Origin: JAHJQQ01 sp963737555
GTDB taxonomy: Bacteria > Pseudomonadota > Gammaproteobacteria > Thiohalobacterales > Thiohalobacteraceae
Assembly (NCBI GenBank): GCA_963737555.1
Contig: CAVTTB010000008.1
Coordinates: 1-64,000, forward strand
Reading direction: 5' to 3'
DNA: 64,000 nucleotides
The translations under genes and the position numbers were made by a program. Below the pieces are notes generated by a model that saw nothing but the letters and a program-made list of their open reading frames with translations, was not told where the DNA came from and ran no database searches. Positions 47,749-56,725 of this stretch are shown here, in pieces; the stretch's first letter is position 1, and each line of letters starts with the position of its first letter.

Positions 47749-48219
47749 CTAGATCTGCGCGGCCAGCTTATTCAGCAGGTCGTCGTGCGTGTAAGCGTCG
47801 ACTTCGCGCTCGAGAATTTTGCTGGCACCGGCGATGGCGATAGACACCACCTGAGCGCGCAGACCTTCCTTCGCACGATTGAACTCTTGACCGATCTCGG
47901 CGCGTGCCGCCACCAGGATGCGCTCGCCTTCGCCTTTGGCATCGGTCTTCGCCTCGTCGACGATTTCCGCCGCGCGCTTTTCCGCCTTGGCGATGATTTC
48001 CTGTGCCTGCTGCTTGGCCTCGTGCAGGACTTCAGCTGCGCGCTTCTGCGCCAGCTCCTGCTCGTGCTTGCCGCGCTCGCCAGCGGCCAGACCATCGGCG
48101 ATCTGCTTCTTGCGGGCTTCCAGCGCCTGCATGATCGGCGGCCACACGAACTTCATGCAGAACCACACGAAGAAGAAGAACGTGATCGATTGACCAATCA
48201 ATGTCGCGTTGATATTCAT
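47749..48219 (-). CDS. atpF: Fo ATP synthase b subunit
   Basis: This 156-aa stator subunit has one N-terminal membrane helix (LIGQSITFFFFVWFCMKF) and a long charged helix rich in Ala, Lys and Glu (ARKKQIADGLAAGERGKHEQ onward). It matches E. coli b in length (156 aa) and has the MNINATLIGQ start typical of proteobacterial b. Confidence 0.97.
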   Translation of the reverse strand: MNINATLIGQSITFFFFVWFCMKFVWPPIMQALEARKKQIADGLAAGERGKHEQELAQKRAAEVLHEAKQQAQEIIAKAEKRAAEIVDEAKTDAKGEGERILVAARAEIGQEFNRAKEGLRAQVVSIAIAGASKILEREVDAYTHDDLLNKLAAQI

Positions 48220-48270
48220 GCCTGTACCTCGTGAAGAATCCGGGACAATGGCTGTCCGTTCGCGCCTGGA

Positions 48271-48513
48271 TTAACCACCCACCACAGCGAACAGAACATA
48301 CATGGCCAGACCGACCGCGATCATCGGCACGGCGTCGACCAGACCCATCACGATGAAGAACTGGGTACGCAGCATCGGAATCAGTTCCGGCTGACGCGCG
48401 GCGCCTTCCAGGAAACGACCGCCGAGAATACCAATGCCGACTGCGGCGCCGAGCGCGCCCAGGCCCATCATCAGAGCGCCGGCGATGTACAGCAGTGCAT
48501 TTGCCATTTCCAT
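48271..48513 (-). CDS. atpE: Fo ATP synthase c subunit
   Basis: The 80-aa c-ring subunit has two membrane helices joined by the polar loop ARQPE (residues 39-43). The ion-carrying carboxylate is Asp60 in MGLVDAVPM. The Na+-type ligand set is not seen, so proton coupling is expected. The glycine-rich first helix (GLGALGAAVGIGILGG) sets close ring packing. AGGAG lies six bases before the ATG. Confidence 0.97.
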   Translation of the reverse strand: MEMANALLYIAGALMMGLGALGAAVGIGILGGRFLEGAARQPELIPMLRTQFFIVMGLVDAVPMIAVGLAMYVLFAVVGG

Positions 48514-48558
48514 GTTTCTCTCCTAGCTAAAGAGTAAAGATTGAGTAAAAAACCGAAA

Positions 48559-49436
48559 TCAGTGATGTTCCTGGTGCGCCATGTCCAGATACACAATGGT
48601 CAGCGTCATGAAGATGAACGCCTGCAAGGTGATGATGAGGATGTGGAAGATCGCCCAGCCGAGTTGCAGCAGGCCGCCAAAGGAGCCCATCGCCCAGACC
48701 GGTGCCGTACATAATGGCGATCAGGATGAAGATCATTTCACCGGCGTACATGTTGCCGAACAGTCGCAGCGCCAGTGAAACGGGCTTGGCGATCAGCGTC
48801 ACACCTTCGAGCAGCAGATTGATCGGCATAAACACGACCTGCACGACCTTGTTCTTGGATTGGAACGGCATCAACGTCAGCTCGCCGACGAAACCACCCA
48901 CGCCCTTGATCTTGATGCTGTAATAGAGCACCAGCGCGAACACCGACAGCGCCATGCCGAAGGTGGCGTTGGGATCGGTGCTCGGGACGACCTTCATAAA
49001 CGGCACGCCCAGACTCGTCGCCAGATGCGGGAACCAGTCGACCGGGACCAGATCCATCACAGTTCATCAGGAAAATCCACAGGAAGATGGTCAGCGCCAG
49101 CGGTGCGACCAGGGGATTCCTGCCGCTGAAGGAGCCGCGCACGGAGTCGTCGATGAAATCCACAATCCACTCGACAAAGTTCTGCGCGCCGCTGGGCACA
49201 CCGGAGGTCACCGATTTAGCGACGCTGCGGAACAACCAGAGAAACAGCACGCCGAGCAGCAGCGAGAAACCCAGCGTATCGACATTGATCGCCCAGAAAC
49301 CCATCTCCTTGGCTTGTTCGGCGGTATGTGCGAAACCCCAGTGGGTGCCGCCATTGCCGTCCGGCAACTGACCGAAGGTGAGGTTTTGCAGGTGATGGCG
49401 GATGTATTCCGCAGAGGTATGGGCTTCGCCAGACAT
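48559..49436 (-). CDS. atpB: Fo ATP synthase a subunit (two frameshifts, near 49063 and 48695)
   Basis: This is the proton-channel subunit. Three frame pieces join to a normal protein of about 292 aa. The N-terminal piece runs from MSGEAHTSAEYIRHHLQNL to WIFLMN. The middle piece, MDLVPVDWFPHLATSLGV to IMYGTGL, includes the essential Arg in SLALRLFGNMYAGEM. The last piece reads MGSFGGLLQLGWAIFHILI to VYLDMAHQEHH. Each junction is off by one base. The true stop is at 48559-48561, not at the artefactual frame end near 48527. The gene is essential to the complex, and all conserved parts are present, so both breaks look like sequence errors. Confidence 0.93.
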
Positions 49437-49439
49437 TGA

Positions 49440-49793
49440 CTAGGTGTTCCCGCTCGTTAATCCAGAAATTATCCAGGCCATTTGCCCGGCTATAAATGCC
49501 ACCAACAGCGGTAAGGGCGATAACTGCAACGCGCCTAAACCGATTGCGAGCAAGCCGCCGACGACAACGTAGCGCTCGATGGTGGAAAAATAAAATGTTC
49601 GCAGGTGCCGCTGCACGTCCGCATGCAGGTGGCGTTTCCCCTGACGCATTCGCCACGCCAACAACAGGCTGTTGGACAACGCTATTGCCGCCCCAAACAG
49701 CGCTGCCAGGGCCGCCGGCATTCCCTCGGAGATATACCCCGCGCCAGCCGCCAAAACAGCGACTATCGCCTGGATACTCAGAATCGTACGCAT
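49440..49793 (-). CDS. atpI: ATP synthase subunit I (AtpI)
   Basis: This 117-aa membrane protein has four hydrophobic helices (ILSIQAIVAVLAAGAGYI, then the AALFGAAIALSNSLLLAW segment, and two near the C-terminus). It is the first gene of the ATP synthase operon, as in most proteobacteria, and is thought to help assemble the c-ring. Its sequence is poorly conserved, so the call rests on position, size and helix pattern. Confidence 0.85.
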   Translation of the reverse strand: MRTILSIQAIVAVLAAGAGYISEGMPAALAALFGAAIALSNSLLLAWRMRQGKRHLHADVQRHLRTFYFSTIERYVVVGGLLAIGLGALQLSPLPLLVAFIAGQMAWIISGLTSGNT

Positions 49794-49917
49794 GCCGCGA
49801 AAATCTCAGCGCAGGTCCGGCGAACAGTAAGTTCGAGCCAGTGGCCTGTTGGCGCGTAGCGATTGATATCGGTCATGCAACTTGCCCGAACATGACCGGC
49901 CTTGCGTGCCGGCGCGC

Positions 49918-49947
49918 ATTATAGGGACTACAGGGCGACAGGGTCAA
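49918..49947 (-). promoter_or_regulatory. atpI: Sigma-70 promoter of the ATP synthase operon
   Basis: On the minus strand TTGACC (49947-49942), an 18-bp spacer, and a perfect TATAAT (49923-49918). The predicted start near 49911 leaves a leader of about 118 nt that contains a CCGGC/GCCGG stem. Nothing else is seen in the 208-bp gap except a weak GAGG/CCTC stem that may end the parB transcript. Confidence 0.8.
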
Positions 49948-50001
49948 TGATGGGGTGATAAAGCGAGGTTATAGCCTCATTTGACGTGAAATATAGGCGA
50001 C

Positions 50002-50931
50002 TCAGTGATCACCAGCATGGTGCATTCGCTCGAGAATCCCGTCCAACTCATCCAGGCTGTTATAGCTGATCACCAGCTTGCCCTTACCGCCACGACCCTG
50101 CTCCAGGTTCACCTTGGCACCGAGGTAACCCGCCAATTCCTCTTCCAGTCGGCGAATATCCGGATCGACACGCTTGGGAGCCACCGGCGGCTTCGCCGCA
50201 TCACTCTGCAAATGCTTAACCAACCGCTCGGTTTCCCGCACCGACAAGCCCTTGGTCGCCACTTGGCGTGCCGCCTGGGTCTGAGCGCCGCCAGTCAGCG
50301 CCAACAGCGCACGGGCATGGCCCATTTCCAACTGGCCGGCCTCGACCAGCGCCTTGACCTCGTCGGTCAAGTCCAAAAGACGCAGCAGATTGGAGACGGC
50401 GGCGCGCGAGCGCCCGACGGCATCGGCGGCCTCCTGATGGGTCAGTTCGAATTCCTGGATCAAGCGCTGCAGGGCGCGCGATTCTTCCAGCGGATTGAGA
50501 TTCTCACGCTGAATATTCTCGATCAGCGACATGGCGATGGCGGCGCGGTCCGGCACCTCACGAATGACGGCGGGGATATCCTGCAGACCGGCCAGTTGCG
50601 CGGCACGCCAACGACGTTCGCCGGCAATGATCTCGTAGCGACCCTGGCCGATGGGTCGCACCACGATCGGCTGCACCACACCCTGCGCCGTGATGGAATC
50701 GGCCAGATCCTGCAGCGATTCCTGGTGCATATCCTGTCGCGGCTGGTATTTACCGCGCTGGATCAGGTCGACCGGGAGTTTGCGCAGACTGCCGTCGATG
50801 GGCTCGGCCGCCGGTGCGCCGGCCTGCACGACCGCTGCCGGCGCAGTCGTTGAAACCGCCGGTGCCGACTTCGCGGCACCGCCCAACAGCGCGTTGAGTC
50901 CGCGCCCCAATCCTCGTTTCTTTGTCGTCAT
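50002..50931 (-). CDS. parB: Chromosome-partitioning protein ParB
   Basis: ParB is a CTP-dependent clamp that loads at parS sites near the origin and is moved by ParA. The 309-aa protein has MTTKKRGLGRGLNALLG at the start (a ParA-stimulating N-terminus), the CTP-binding GERRWRAAQLAGL with ENIQRENLNPLEE, a helix-turn-helix (THQEAADAVGRSRAAVSNLL) and a C-terminal dimer domain. The start is at 50931; the longer frame is made of intergenic repeat DNA. No parS site was spotted in the window. Confidence 0.95.
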   Translation of the reverse strand: MTTKKRGLGRGLNALLGGAAKSAPAVSTTAPAAVVQAGAPAAEPIDGSLRKLPVDLIQRGKYQPRQDMHQESLQDLADSITAQGVVQPIVVRPIGQGRYEIIAGERRWRAAQLAGLQDIPAVIREVPDRAAIAMSLIENIQRENLNPLEESRALQRLIQEFELTHQEAADAVGRSRAAVSNLLRLLDLTDEVKALVEAGQLEMGHARALLALTGGAQTQAARQVATKGLSVRETERLVKHLQSDAAKPPVAPKRVDPDIRRLEEELAGYLGAKVNLEQGRGGKGKLVISYNSLDELDGILERMHHAGDH

Positions 50932-51012
50932 GGGTGCTAAGGATACCTGCCAAGACGCCAACGGCGCCAAGAATAATTGTTTGGACCGCCAAGGCACGAA
51001 GAAAAGCTTTGT

Positions 51013-51149
51013 GAACCGCCAAGGCGCCAAGACGCCAAGTAAGAACAGAATTGATGTAAAACAGCGCTGATTCAGGTGCTGCTGGATCCTGAATCAGCGC
51101 TGTTGTTACTCAAGACTGTTTTCTTGGCGTCTTGGCGCCTTGGCGGTTC
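51013..51149. repeat. 137-bp palindrome between parA and parB
   Basis: The left arm begins GAACCGCCAAGGCGCC at 51013 and the right arm ends in its complement at 51149. The outer 27 bp are perfectly complementary, an inner 20-bp part is imperfect, and the central 17 bp (ending CTGATTCAGG) are again perfect around an 11-base loop (51077-51087). Further partial copies of the GCCAAGACGCC unit lie on both sides (about 50950 and 51170). It fills most of the 258-bp gap between the genes. Confidence 0.85.
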
Positions 51150-51189
51150 CAGAAACTTGTTGCCCTTAGCGTCTTGGCGGTTCAGAAAA

Positions 51190-51981
51190 TCACGACACCG
51201 CCACCGCCTGCGTGCGTTCCTGTTCGCGTCGCACCAGTTCGCCGGCCAGCGCCAGATAGGCGATCGCGCCGCGTGAGGCCTTGTCGTACTTGAGCACCGG
51301 CATGCCGTGGCTGGGCGCCTCGGCCAGGCGCACATTGCGCGGGACGATGGTGCGGTAGACCTTGTCACCGAAGTGTTCGAGGAGTTGATCGGAGACCTGC
51401 GTGGCGAGATTGTTGCGCGCGTCGAACATGGTACGCAGCAGGCCTTCGATTTCCAGGCTCGGATTCACCGATTGTTGAATCTGCTCCACCGTATCGACCA
51501 GCGCGGACAAGCCCTCCAACGCATAGTATTCGCACTGCATCGGGATCAGCACGCCTTGCGCGGCGGTCAGCGCATTGATGGTGAGCATATTCAGAGAGGG
51601 CGGGCAATCGATGAGGATGTAATCGTAACGATCCTGAACATGGTCGAGCGCGGCGCGCAGCCGCTGTCCACCGTCGTCGGCGCGCAGCAGTTCGACTTCA
51701 GCGGCGGTGAGATCGCTGTTGCCGGGCAGCACGTCATAACCGGCCGCTTCACTGCTGATGATGGCCTGCCCGATGTCGATCTCGCCGAGCAGCACGTCGC
51801 AACTGGAGTATTCGACCTCGTGCTTATCGACACCGCTGCCCATGGTGGCGTTGCCCTGCGGATCAAGATCGATCAGCAACACGCGTCGACGGGTCAGCGC
51901 CAGCGCCGCGGCGAGGTTGATGCAGGAGGTGGTCTTGCCGACCCCGCCTTTCTGATTGGTAACAGCGATGATGCGTCCCAT
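51190..51981 (-). CDS. parA: Chromosome-partitioning ATPase ParA (Soj)
   Basis: The 263-aa P-loop ATPase forms a nucleoid-bound gradient that segregates ParB-parS complexes. The deviant Walker A is NQKGGVGKTTSCINLA (with the signature Lys), Walker A' LLIDLDPQGNATMGSG and Walker B LIDCPPSLNMLT. There is no N-terminal helix-turn-helix, so it is the chromosomal type. The ATG at 51981 is the natural start (MGRIIAVTNQKGG); the frame upstream to 52056 is leader. It reads toward parB, but a long palindrome lies between them. Confidence 0.96.
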   Translation of the reverse strand: MGRIIAVTNQKGGVGKTTSCINLAAALALTRRRVLLIDLDPQGNATMGSGVDKHEVEYSSCDVLLGEIDIGQAIISSEAAGYDVLPGNSDLTAAEVELLRADDGGQRLRAALDHVQDRYDYILIDCPPSLNMLTINALTAAQGVLIPMQCEYYALEGLSALVDTVEQIQQSVNPSLEIEGLLRTMFDARNNLATQVSDQLLEHFGDKVYRTIVPRNVRLAEAPSHGMPVLKYDKASRGAIAYLALAGELVRREQERTQAVAVS

Positions 51982-52059
51982 GATGTGACTGCGCCGCGTG
52001 TCTGTGGTTTCGGGCCGAGAGTGTAACCCGGGAGGGACGTAACGGCGAACAGTCAATGG

Positions 52060-52683
52060 TTAGCTGGGGCGCAATTGCAGCAAATGCCGCTGCGCATCCA
52101 GGCCCGGCACGGTGAGGGTGTGCGCGGCCACCACCACGCCTGGCTCAGCCAGCGACTCGACCTCGGCCAGCGGATAGATACCCTTCATGGCCAGGATGCG
52201 CCCGTCGGCCGCACACAAACGCGCGCAGTGTTTGTGCATCTCATCCAACGATGAAAATGCGCGACTGATGATCGTGTCGAAGAGCGCCTCGGGCTGATAG
52301 TCCTCGATGCGCACATGCTCGGCGGTGGCGTTGGCAAGCCCGAGATCGACGATGGACTGGCGGACGAAGCGCAACTTTTTATTGCTCGAATCCAGCAGCA
52401 CAACCTGCCAGTCGGGTCGAGCGATGGCCAACACCAGGCCCGGCAGCCCGGCGCCGGTGCCGACATCCAACACCCGCGGACCCTTGATATACGGCAGCAC
52501 GACCAGACAGTCGAGGATGTGGCGTGGCAGCATATCCTGCGGCTTGCGCACCGAAGTCAGATTGTAGACGCGGTTCCATTTGACCAGCAGCGCGACATAC
52601 TCCATCAGCTTTGCACGCGCCGACGCCTCCAGCTCTAAACCGGCTTCGGTAATGCCCCGTGCGAGGATTTGTTCCAGTTCCAT
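52060..52683 (-). CDS. rsmG: 16S rRNA 7-methylguanosine methyltransferase RsmG
   Basis: The 207-aa S-adenosylmethionine enzyme methylates G527 of 16S rRNA (E. coli numbering). It shows KWNRVYNLTSVR, the SAM-binding VLDVGTGAGLPGLVLAIARP and ISRAFSSLDEMHKH, all RsmG landmarks. Loss of the orthologue gives low-level streptomycin resistance in other bacteria. It sits between mnmG and parA, as in many gammaproteobacteria. Confidence 0.96.
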   Translation of the reverse strand: MELEQILARGITEAGLELEASARAKLMEYVALLVKWNRVYNLTSVRKPQDMLPRHILDCLVVLPYIKGPRVLDVGTGAGLPGLVLAIARPDWQVVLLDSSNKKLRFVRQSIVDLGLANATAEHVRIEDYQPEALFDTIISRAFSSLDEMHKHCARLCAADGRILAMKGIYPLAEVESLAEPGVVVAAHTLTVPGLDAQRHLLQLRPS

Positions 52684-52745
52684 GGTCGTTCGCCTGTATG
52701 AGCCCGCGCACTCGTAGGTTGCGCCCGTTGTTATGCGTGTCGCTA

Positions 52746-54635
52746 TCAGGCGCGCAAGCGCGCTGCGCCGCCTTTCTTGAGATGCACCAACAACAATGAG
52801 ATCGCCGCTGGCGTTACGCCGGGAATGCGCGCCGCCTGACCCAGTGTCTGCGGTCGCTGCGTGCGGAATTTTTCGCGAACCTCGGTCGATAGACCCTGCA
52901 CCTGATCATAGTCGAGATTCAGCGGTAACAACTGTTCTTCGTGGCGGCGATGGCGTTCGATCTCGAGCTGCTGGCGCTCGATATAGCCGGAATATTTCAC
53001 CTGCACCTCGACCTGCTCGGCGACGCGCGCATCCGTCACGCCCGGGCCGACCTCGGGTGCCGCGGTCAATGCCGCGTAATCCAGCTCGGGACGCCGCAGC
53101 AGATCGACGGCACGTTGCTCGCGTGTCAGCGGCGCGCCGAGTCGCGCCTCGAGCGACAGCGCTGCAGCGCTGCCGGGGCGGATACAAATCTCGCGCAGGC
53201 GTTGCTGCTCGCGTTCAATGGCCTCGCGATGTTCACTGAACACGCGCCAGCGCTGTTCGTCGACGAGCCCGAGTTCATGACCGTAGGGTGTCAGCCGCAG
53301 ATCGGCGTTGTCTTCGCGCAGCAGCAGGCGATATTCGGCACGGCTGGTGAACATGCGATACGGCTCGCTCGTACCGCGCGTGATCAGATCGTCGATCAAC
53401 ACACCGAGATAGGCCTCGTCGCGGCGCGGCCACCACGGCGCCTGGCCTTGCGCCTTGCGCGCGGCATTGAGACCGGCGAGCAGACCTTGCGCGGCCGCCT
53501 CTTCATAGCCGGTGGTGCCGTTGATCTGGCCGGCGAAGAACAGACCTTCGATGACCTTGGTCTCCAGCGAATACTGCAAATCGCGCGGATCGAAATAGTC
53601 GTACTCGATGGCGTAACCCGGTCGCGTGATGTGCGCGTTTTCAAAACCCTGATGGAGCGCACCAGTTCCAGCTGCACATCGAAGGGCAGGCTGGTGGAGA
53701 TGCCGTTCGGATAGATCTCGTGGGTGTTCAAGCCTTCGGGCTCGACAAAAATCTGGTGCGCATCTTTGCCGGCAAAGCGGTGCACCTTGTCTTCGATGGA
53801 CGGACAATAGCGTGGGCCGATGCCTTCGATCACACCGGTATACATCGGCGAACGGTCCAGGCCGCCGCGAATGATTTCGTGCGTGCGCGCGTTGGTATGC
53901 GTGATATGGCAATCGACTTGACGCGGATGCTCGGCGGCCTTGCCGAGATAGGAAAACACCGGCACGGGATCATCGCCGGGCTGCGCCTGCATGACACTGT
54001 AATCGAGGCTGCGGCCGTCGATGCGCGGCGGCGTGCCGGTCTTCAGACGATCGACGCGCAACGGCAGTTCGCGCAGGCGTTGTGCGAGCGCGTTGGCCGG
54101 CGGATCGCCGGCACGGCCGCCTTCGTAATTCGACAGGCCGATATGAATGAGTCCGCCGAGGAAGGTGCCGGTGGTCAACACCACGCAGGGCGCTGCAAAA
54201 CGCAGACCCATTTGCGTCACCACACCGGTGACGCGCTCGCCTTCGACAACCAGATCGCTGACCGCTTGCTGGAAGATGCGCAGATTCGGCTGGTTCTCCA
54301 GCGCGGCGCGCACCGCGCGCTTGTATAAAGCGCGGTCGGCCTGGGCGCGGGTGGCGCGCACCGCCGGACCCTTGCTGGCGTTGAGGATGCGGAACTGAAT
54401 ACCGGCGCGGTCGGTCGCATGAGCCATGAGCCCGCCGAGCGCGTCGATCTCCTTGACCAGATGGCCCTTGCCGATGCCGCCGATGGCCGGATTGCAGCTC
54501 ATCTGACCGAGGGTTTCGATGTTGTGGGTCAGCAGCAGGGTGTTGACAGCCCATGCGCGCCGCGGCCAACGCGGCCTCGGTGCCGGCATGGCCACCGCCG
54601 ACGACGATCACATCGAAATGGTCCTGAAACTGCAT
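52746..54635 (-). CDS. mnmG: tRNA uridine-5-carboxymethylaminomethyl synthesis enzyme MnmG/GidA (two frameshifts, near 54548 and 53652)
   Basis: With MnmE, this FAD enzyme modifies the wobble uridine of several tRNAs. It is about 630 aa when three frame pieces are joined. Piece one has MQFQDHFDVIVVGGGHAGTE (FAD motif). Piece two starts VNTLLLTHNIETLGQMSCNP and has GIGKGHLVKEIDALGG plus LKTGTPPRIDGRS. Piece three starts GFENAHITRPGYAIEYDYFD and has the second GidA signature GLFFAGQINGTTGYEEAAAQ. An extra base (54548) and a missing base (53652) explain the breaks. Both GidA signatures are intact. It diverges from the MoxR operon; a TATAGT -10 lies in the 119-bp gap. Confidence 0.94.
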
Positions 54636-54754
54636 GAGTGTGTGCCCCGGAAGGCGCAATATGGGCTGGGAACTATACGCCAGCACGGCCTGGATTGACC
54701 AGAAAATGACCAGTACCCGGTGCCGTGCGCGCCAACGCAAGCAGGACAAGCGAT

Positions 54755-55660
<906 letters not shown>

Positions 55661-55744
55661 ATCCAGTATAAACAGTCTATTGAACTATTATTCATGGCTA
55701 AAGTGAATTTTAGAGTTATCTCTTGATTTAATGACGCCGCCGAA

Positions 55745-56725
55745 ATGAGCCGTTATGCCGCCCTGATCGCCCCGCTCAAACGCCCCTGGTCGGCGTTTTT
55801 CGCCAACCGCACTGGACGGGTCACCGGTAGTGCCTGGACCGAACTCGGCGCCCGGCGGGTGTTCATTCTGCCGACTCGGGCCGGGCTGGGCTTCGCCGCC
55901 TTGCTGATGGTCTTGCTGCTTGGGGCAATCAACTACAACAACAATCTGATCTTCGCCCTGACCTTCCTGCTCGCCGGGCTTGGGCTGGTGACCATGCTGC
56001 ACACCTATCGGAATCTGGTGCACTTGGAATTCCAGGCGGGCCAGGGTCACCCCGGCTTCGCGGGCGAACGGATCGGCTTCCAGATCTGGCTGCGACCCGG
56101 CGACGGACGGCCGTGTCAGGCGGTTGAACTGCGCACGGAGGCGAGTCACTCCACTGTCCTGGATGTCGGCGCGGCGGCCACCTCCGCAGGACTGTACCGC
56201 GTGGCTGTCCAACGCGGGCGTTTGCCGCTCGGGCAGGTGACGGTGGCCACGCAGTATCCGCTTGGCCTGTACCGGGCTTGGTCGCGACTCGATTTCACCC
56301 ACGCCGAGCCAGTCTACCCCGCCCCGGCGGCGCCGGGTCTGCCGCCGCCGCGACCGGCAGGCGACGGTCACGGCGAGGTTGGCAATGTGGGTGCGGGGCA
56401 GGACGATTACCGCGGCCTGCGTCCCTATCACCCCGGCGATTCGATGCGGCGGGTGGACTGGAAGGCGCTGGCGCGGGAGCAGGGGCTGCTGACCAAGGAG
56501 TTCGCCACCGCGCAGACCCCGGAAGACTGGCTCGATTTCGCCGCCACGCCCGAAGTCGACGTCGAGGCCCGGCTGCGGCGGCTGTGCCGCTGGGTGCTGG
56601 ATGCCGAACGCGGCAGGGGCCGTTATGGTTTGCGCCTGCCGGGACTAATGATCGCTCCCGCGCGCGGCACGGCCCACCGCGACCGTTGCCTGCTGGCCCT
56701 GGCCGATTTCGGTAGCTCCGCATGA
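55745..56725 (+). CDS. DUF58 domain-containing membrane protein
   Basis: The 326-aa product has two hydrophobic helices around residues 40-85 (LGFAALLMVLLLGAINYNNN and LIFALTFLLAGLGLVTML). It then has an extracytoplasmic beta domain and the DUF58 signature DDYRGLRPYHPGDSMRRVDW followed by KALAREQGLLTKEF. DUF58 proteins partner MoxR ATPases; the domain is related to VWA folds. Its function is unknown beyond that link. The stop overlaps the start of the transglutaminase gene (ATGA), so the two are coupled. Confidence 0.85.
   Translation: MSRYAALIAPLKRPWSAFFANRTGRVTGSAWTELGARRVFILPTRAGLGFAALLMVLLLGAINYNNNLIFALTFLLAGLGLVTMLHTYRNLVHLEFQAGQGHPGFAGERIGFQIWLRPGDGRPCQAVELRTEASHSTVLDVGAAATSAGLYRVAVQRGRLPLGQVTVATQYPLGLYRAWSRLDFTHAEPVYPAPAAPGLPPPRPAGDGHGEVGNVGAGQDDYRGLRPYHPGDSMRRVDWKALAREQGLLTKEFATAQTPEDWLDFAATPEVDVEARLRRLCRWVLDAERGRGRYGLRLPGLMIAPARGTAHRDRCLLALADFGSSA

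Noticed and set aside
50002..52056. parS site near parAB
   Set aside because: No match to the TGTTNCACGTGAAACA-type palindrome was found by eye. The parAB palindrome has a different sequence.
54636..54754. Possible replication origin beside mnmG
   Set aside because: E. coli oriC is next to mnmG, but this gap has no DnaA boxes, GATC cluster or AT-rich unwinding stretch.
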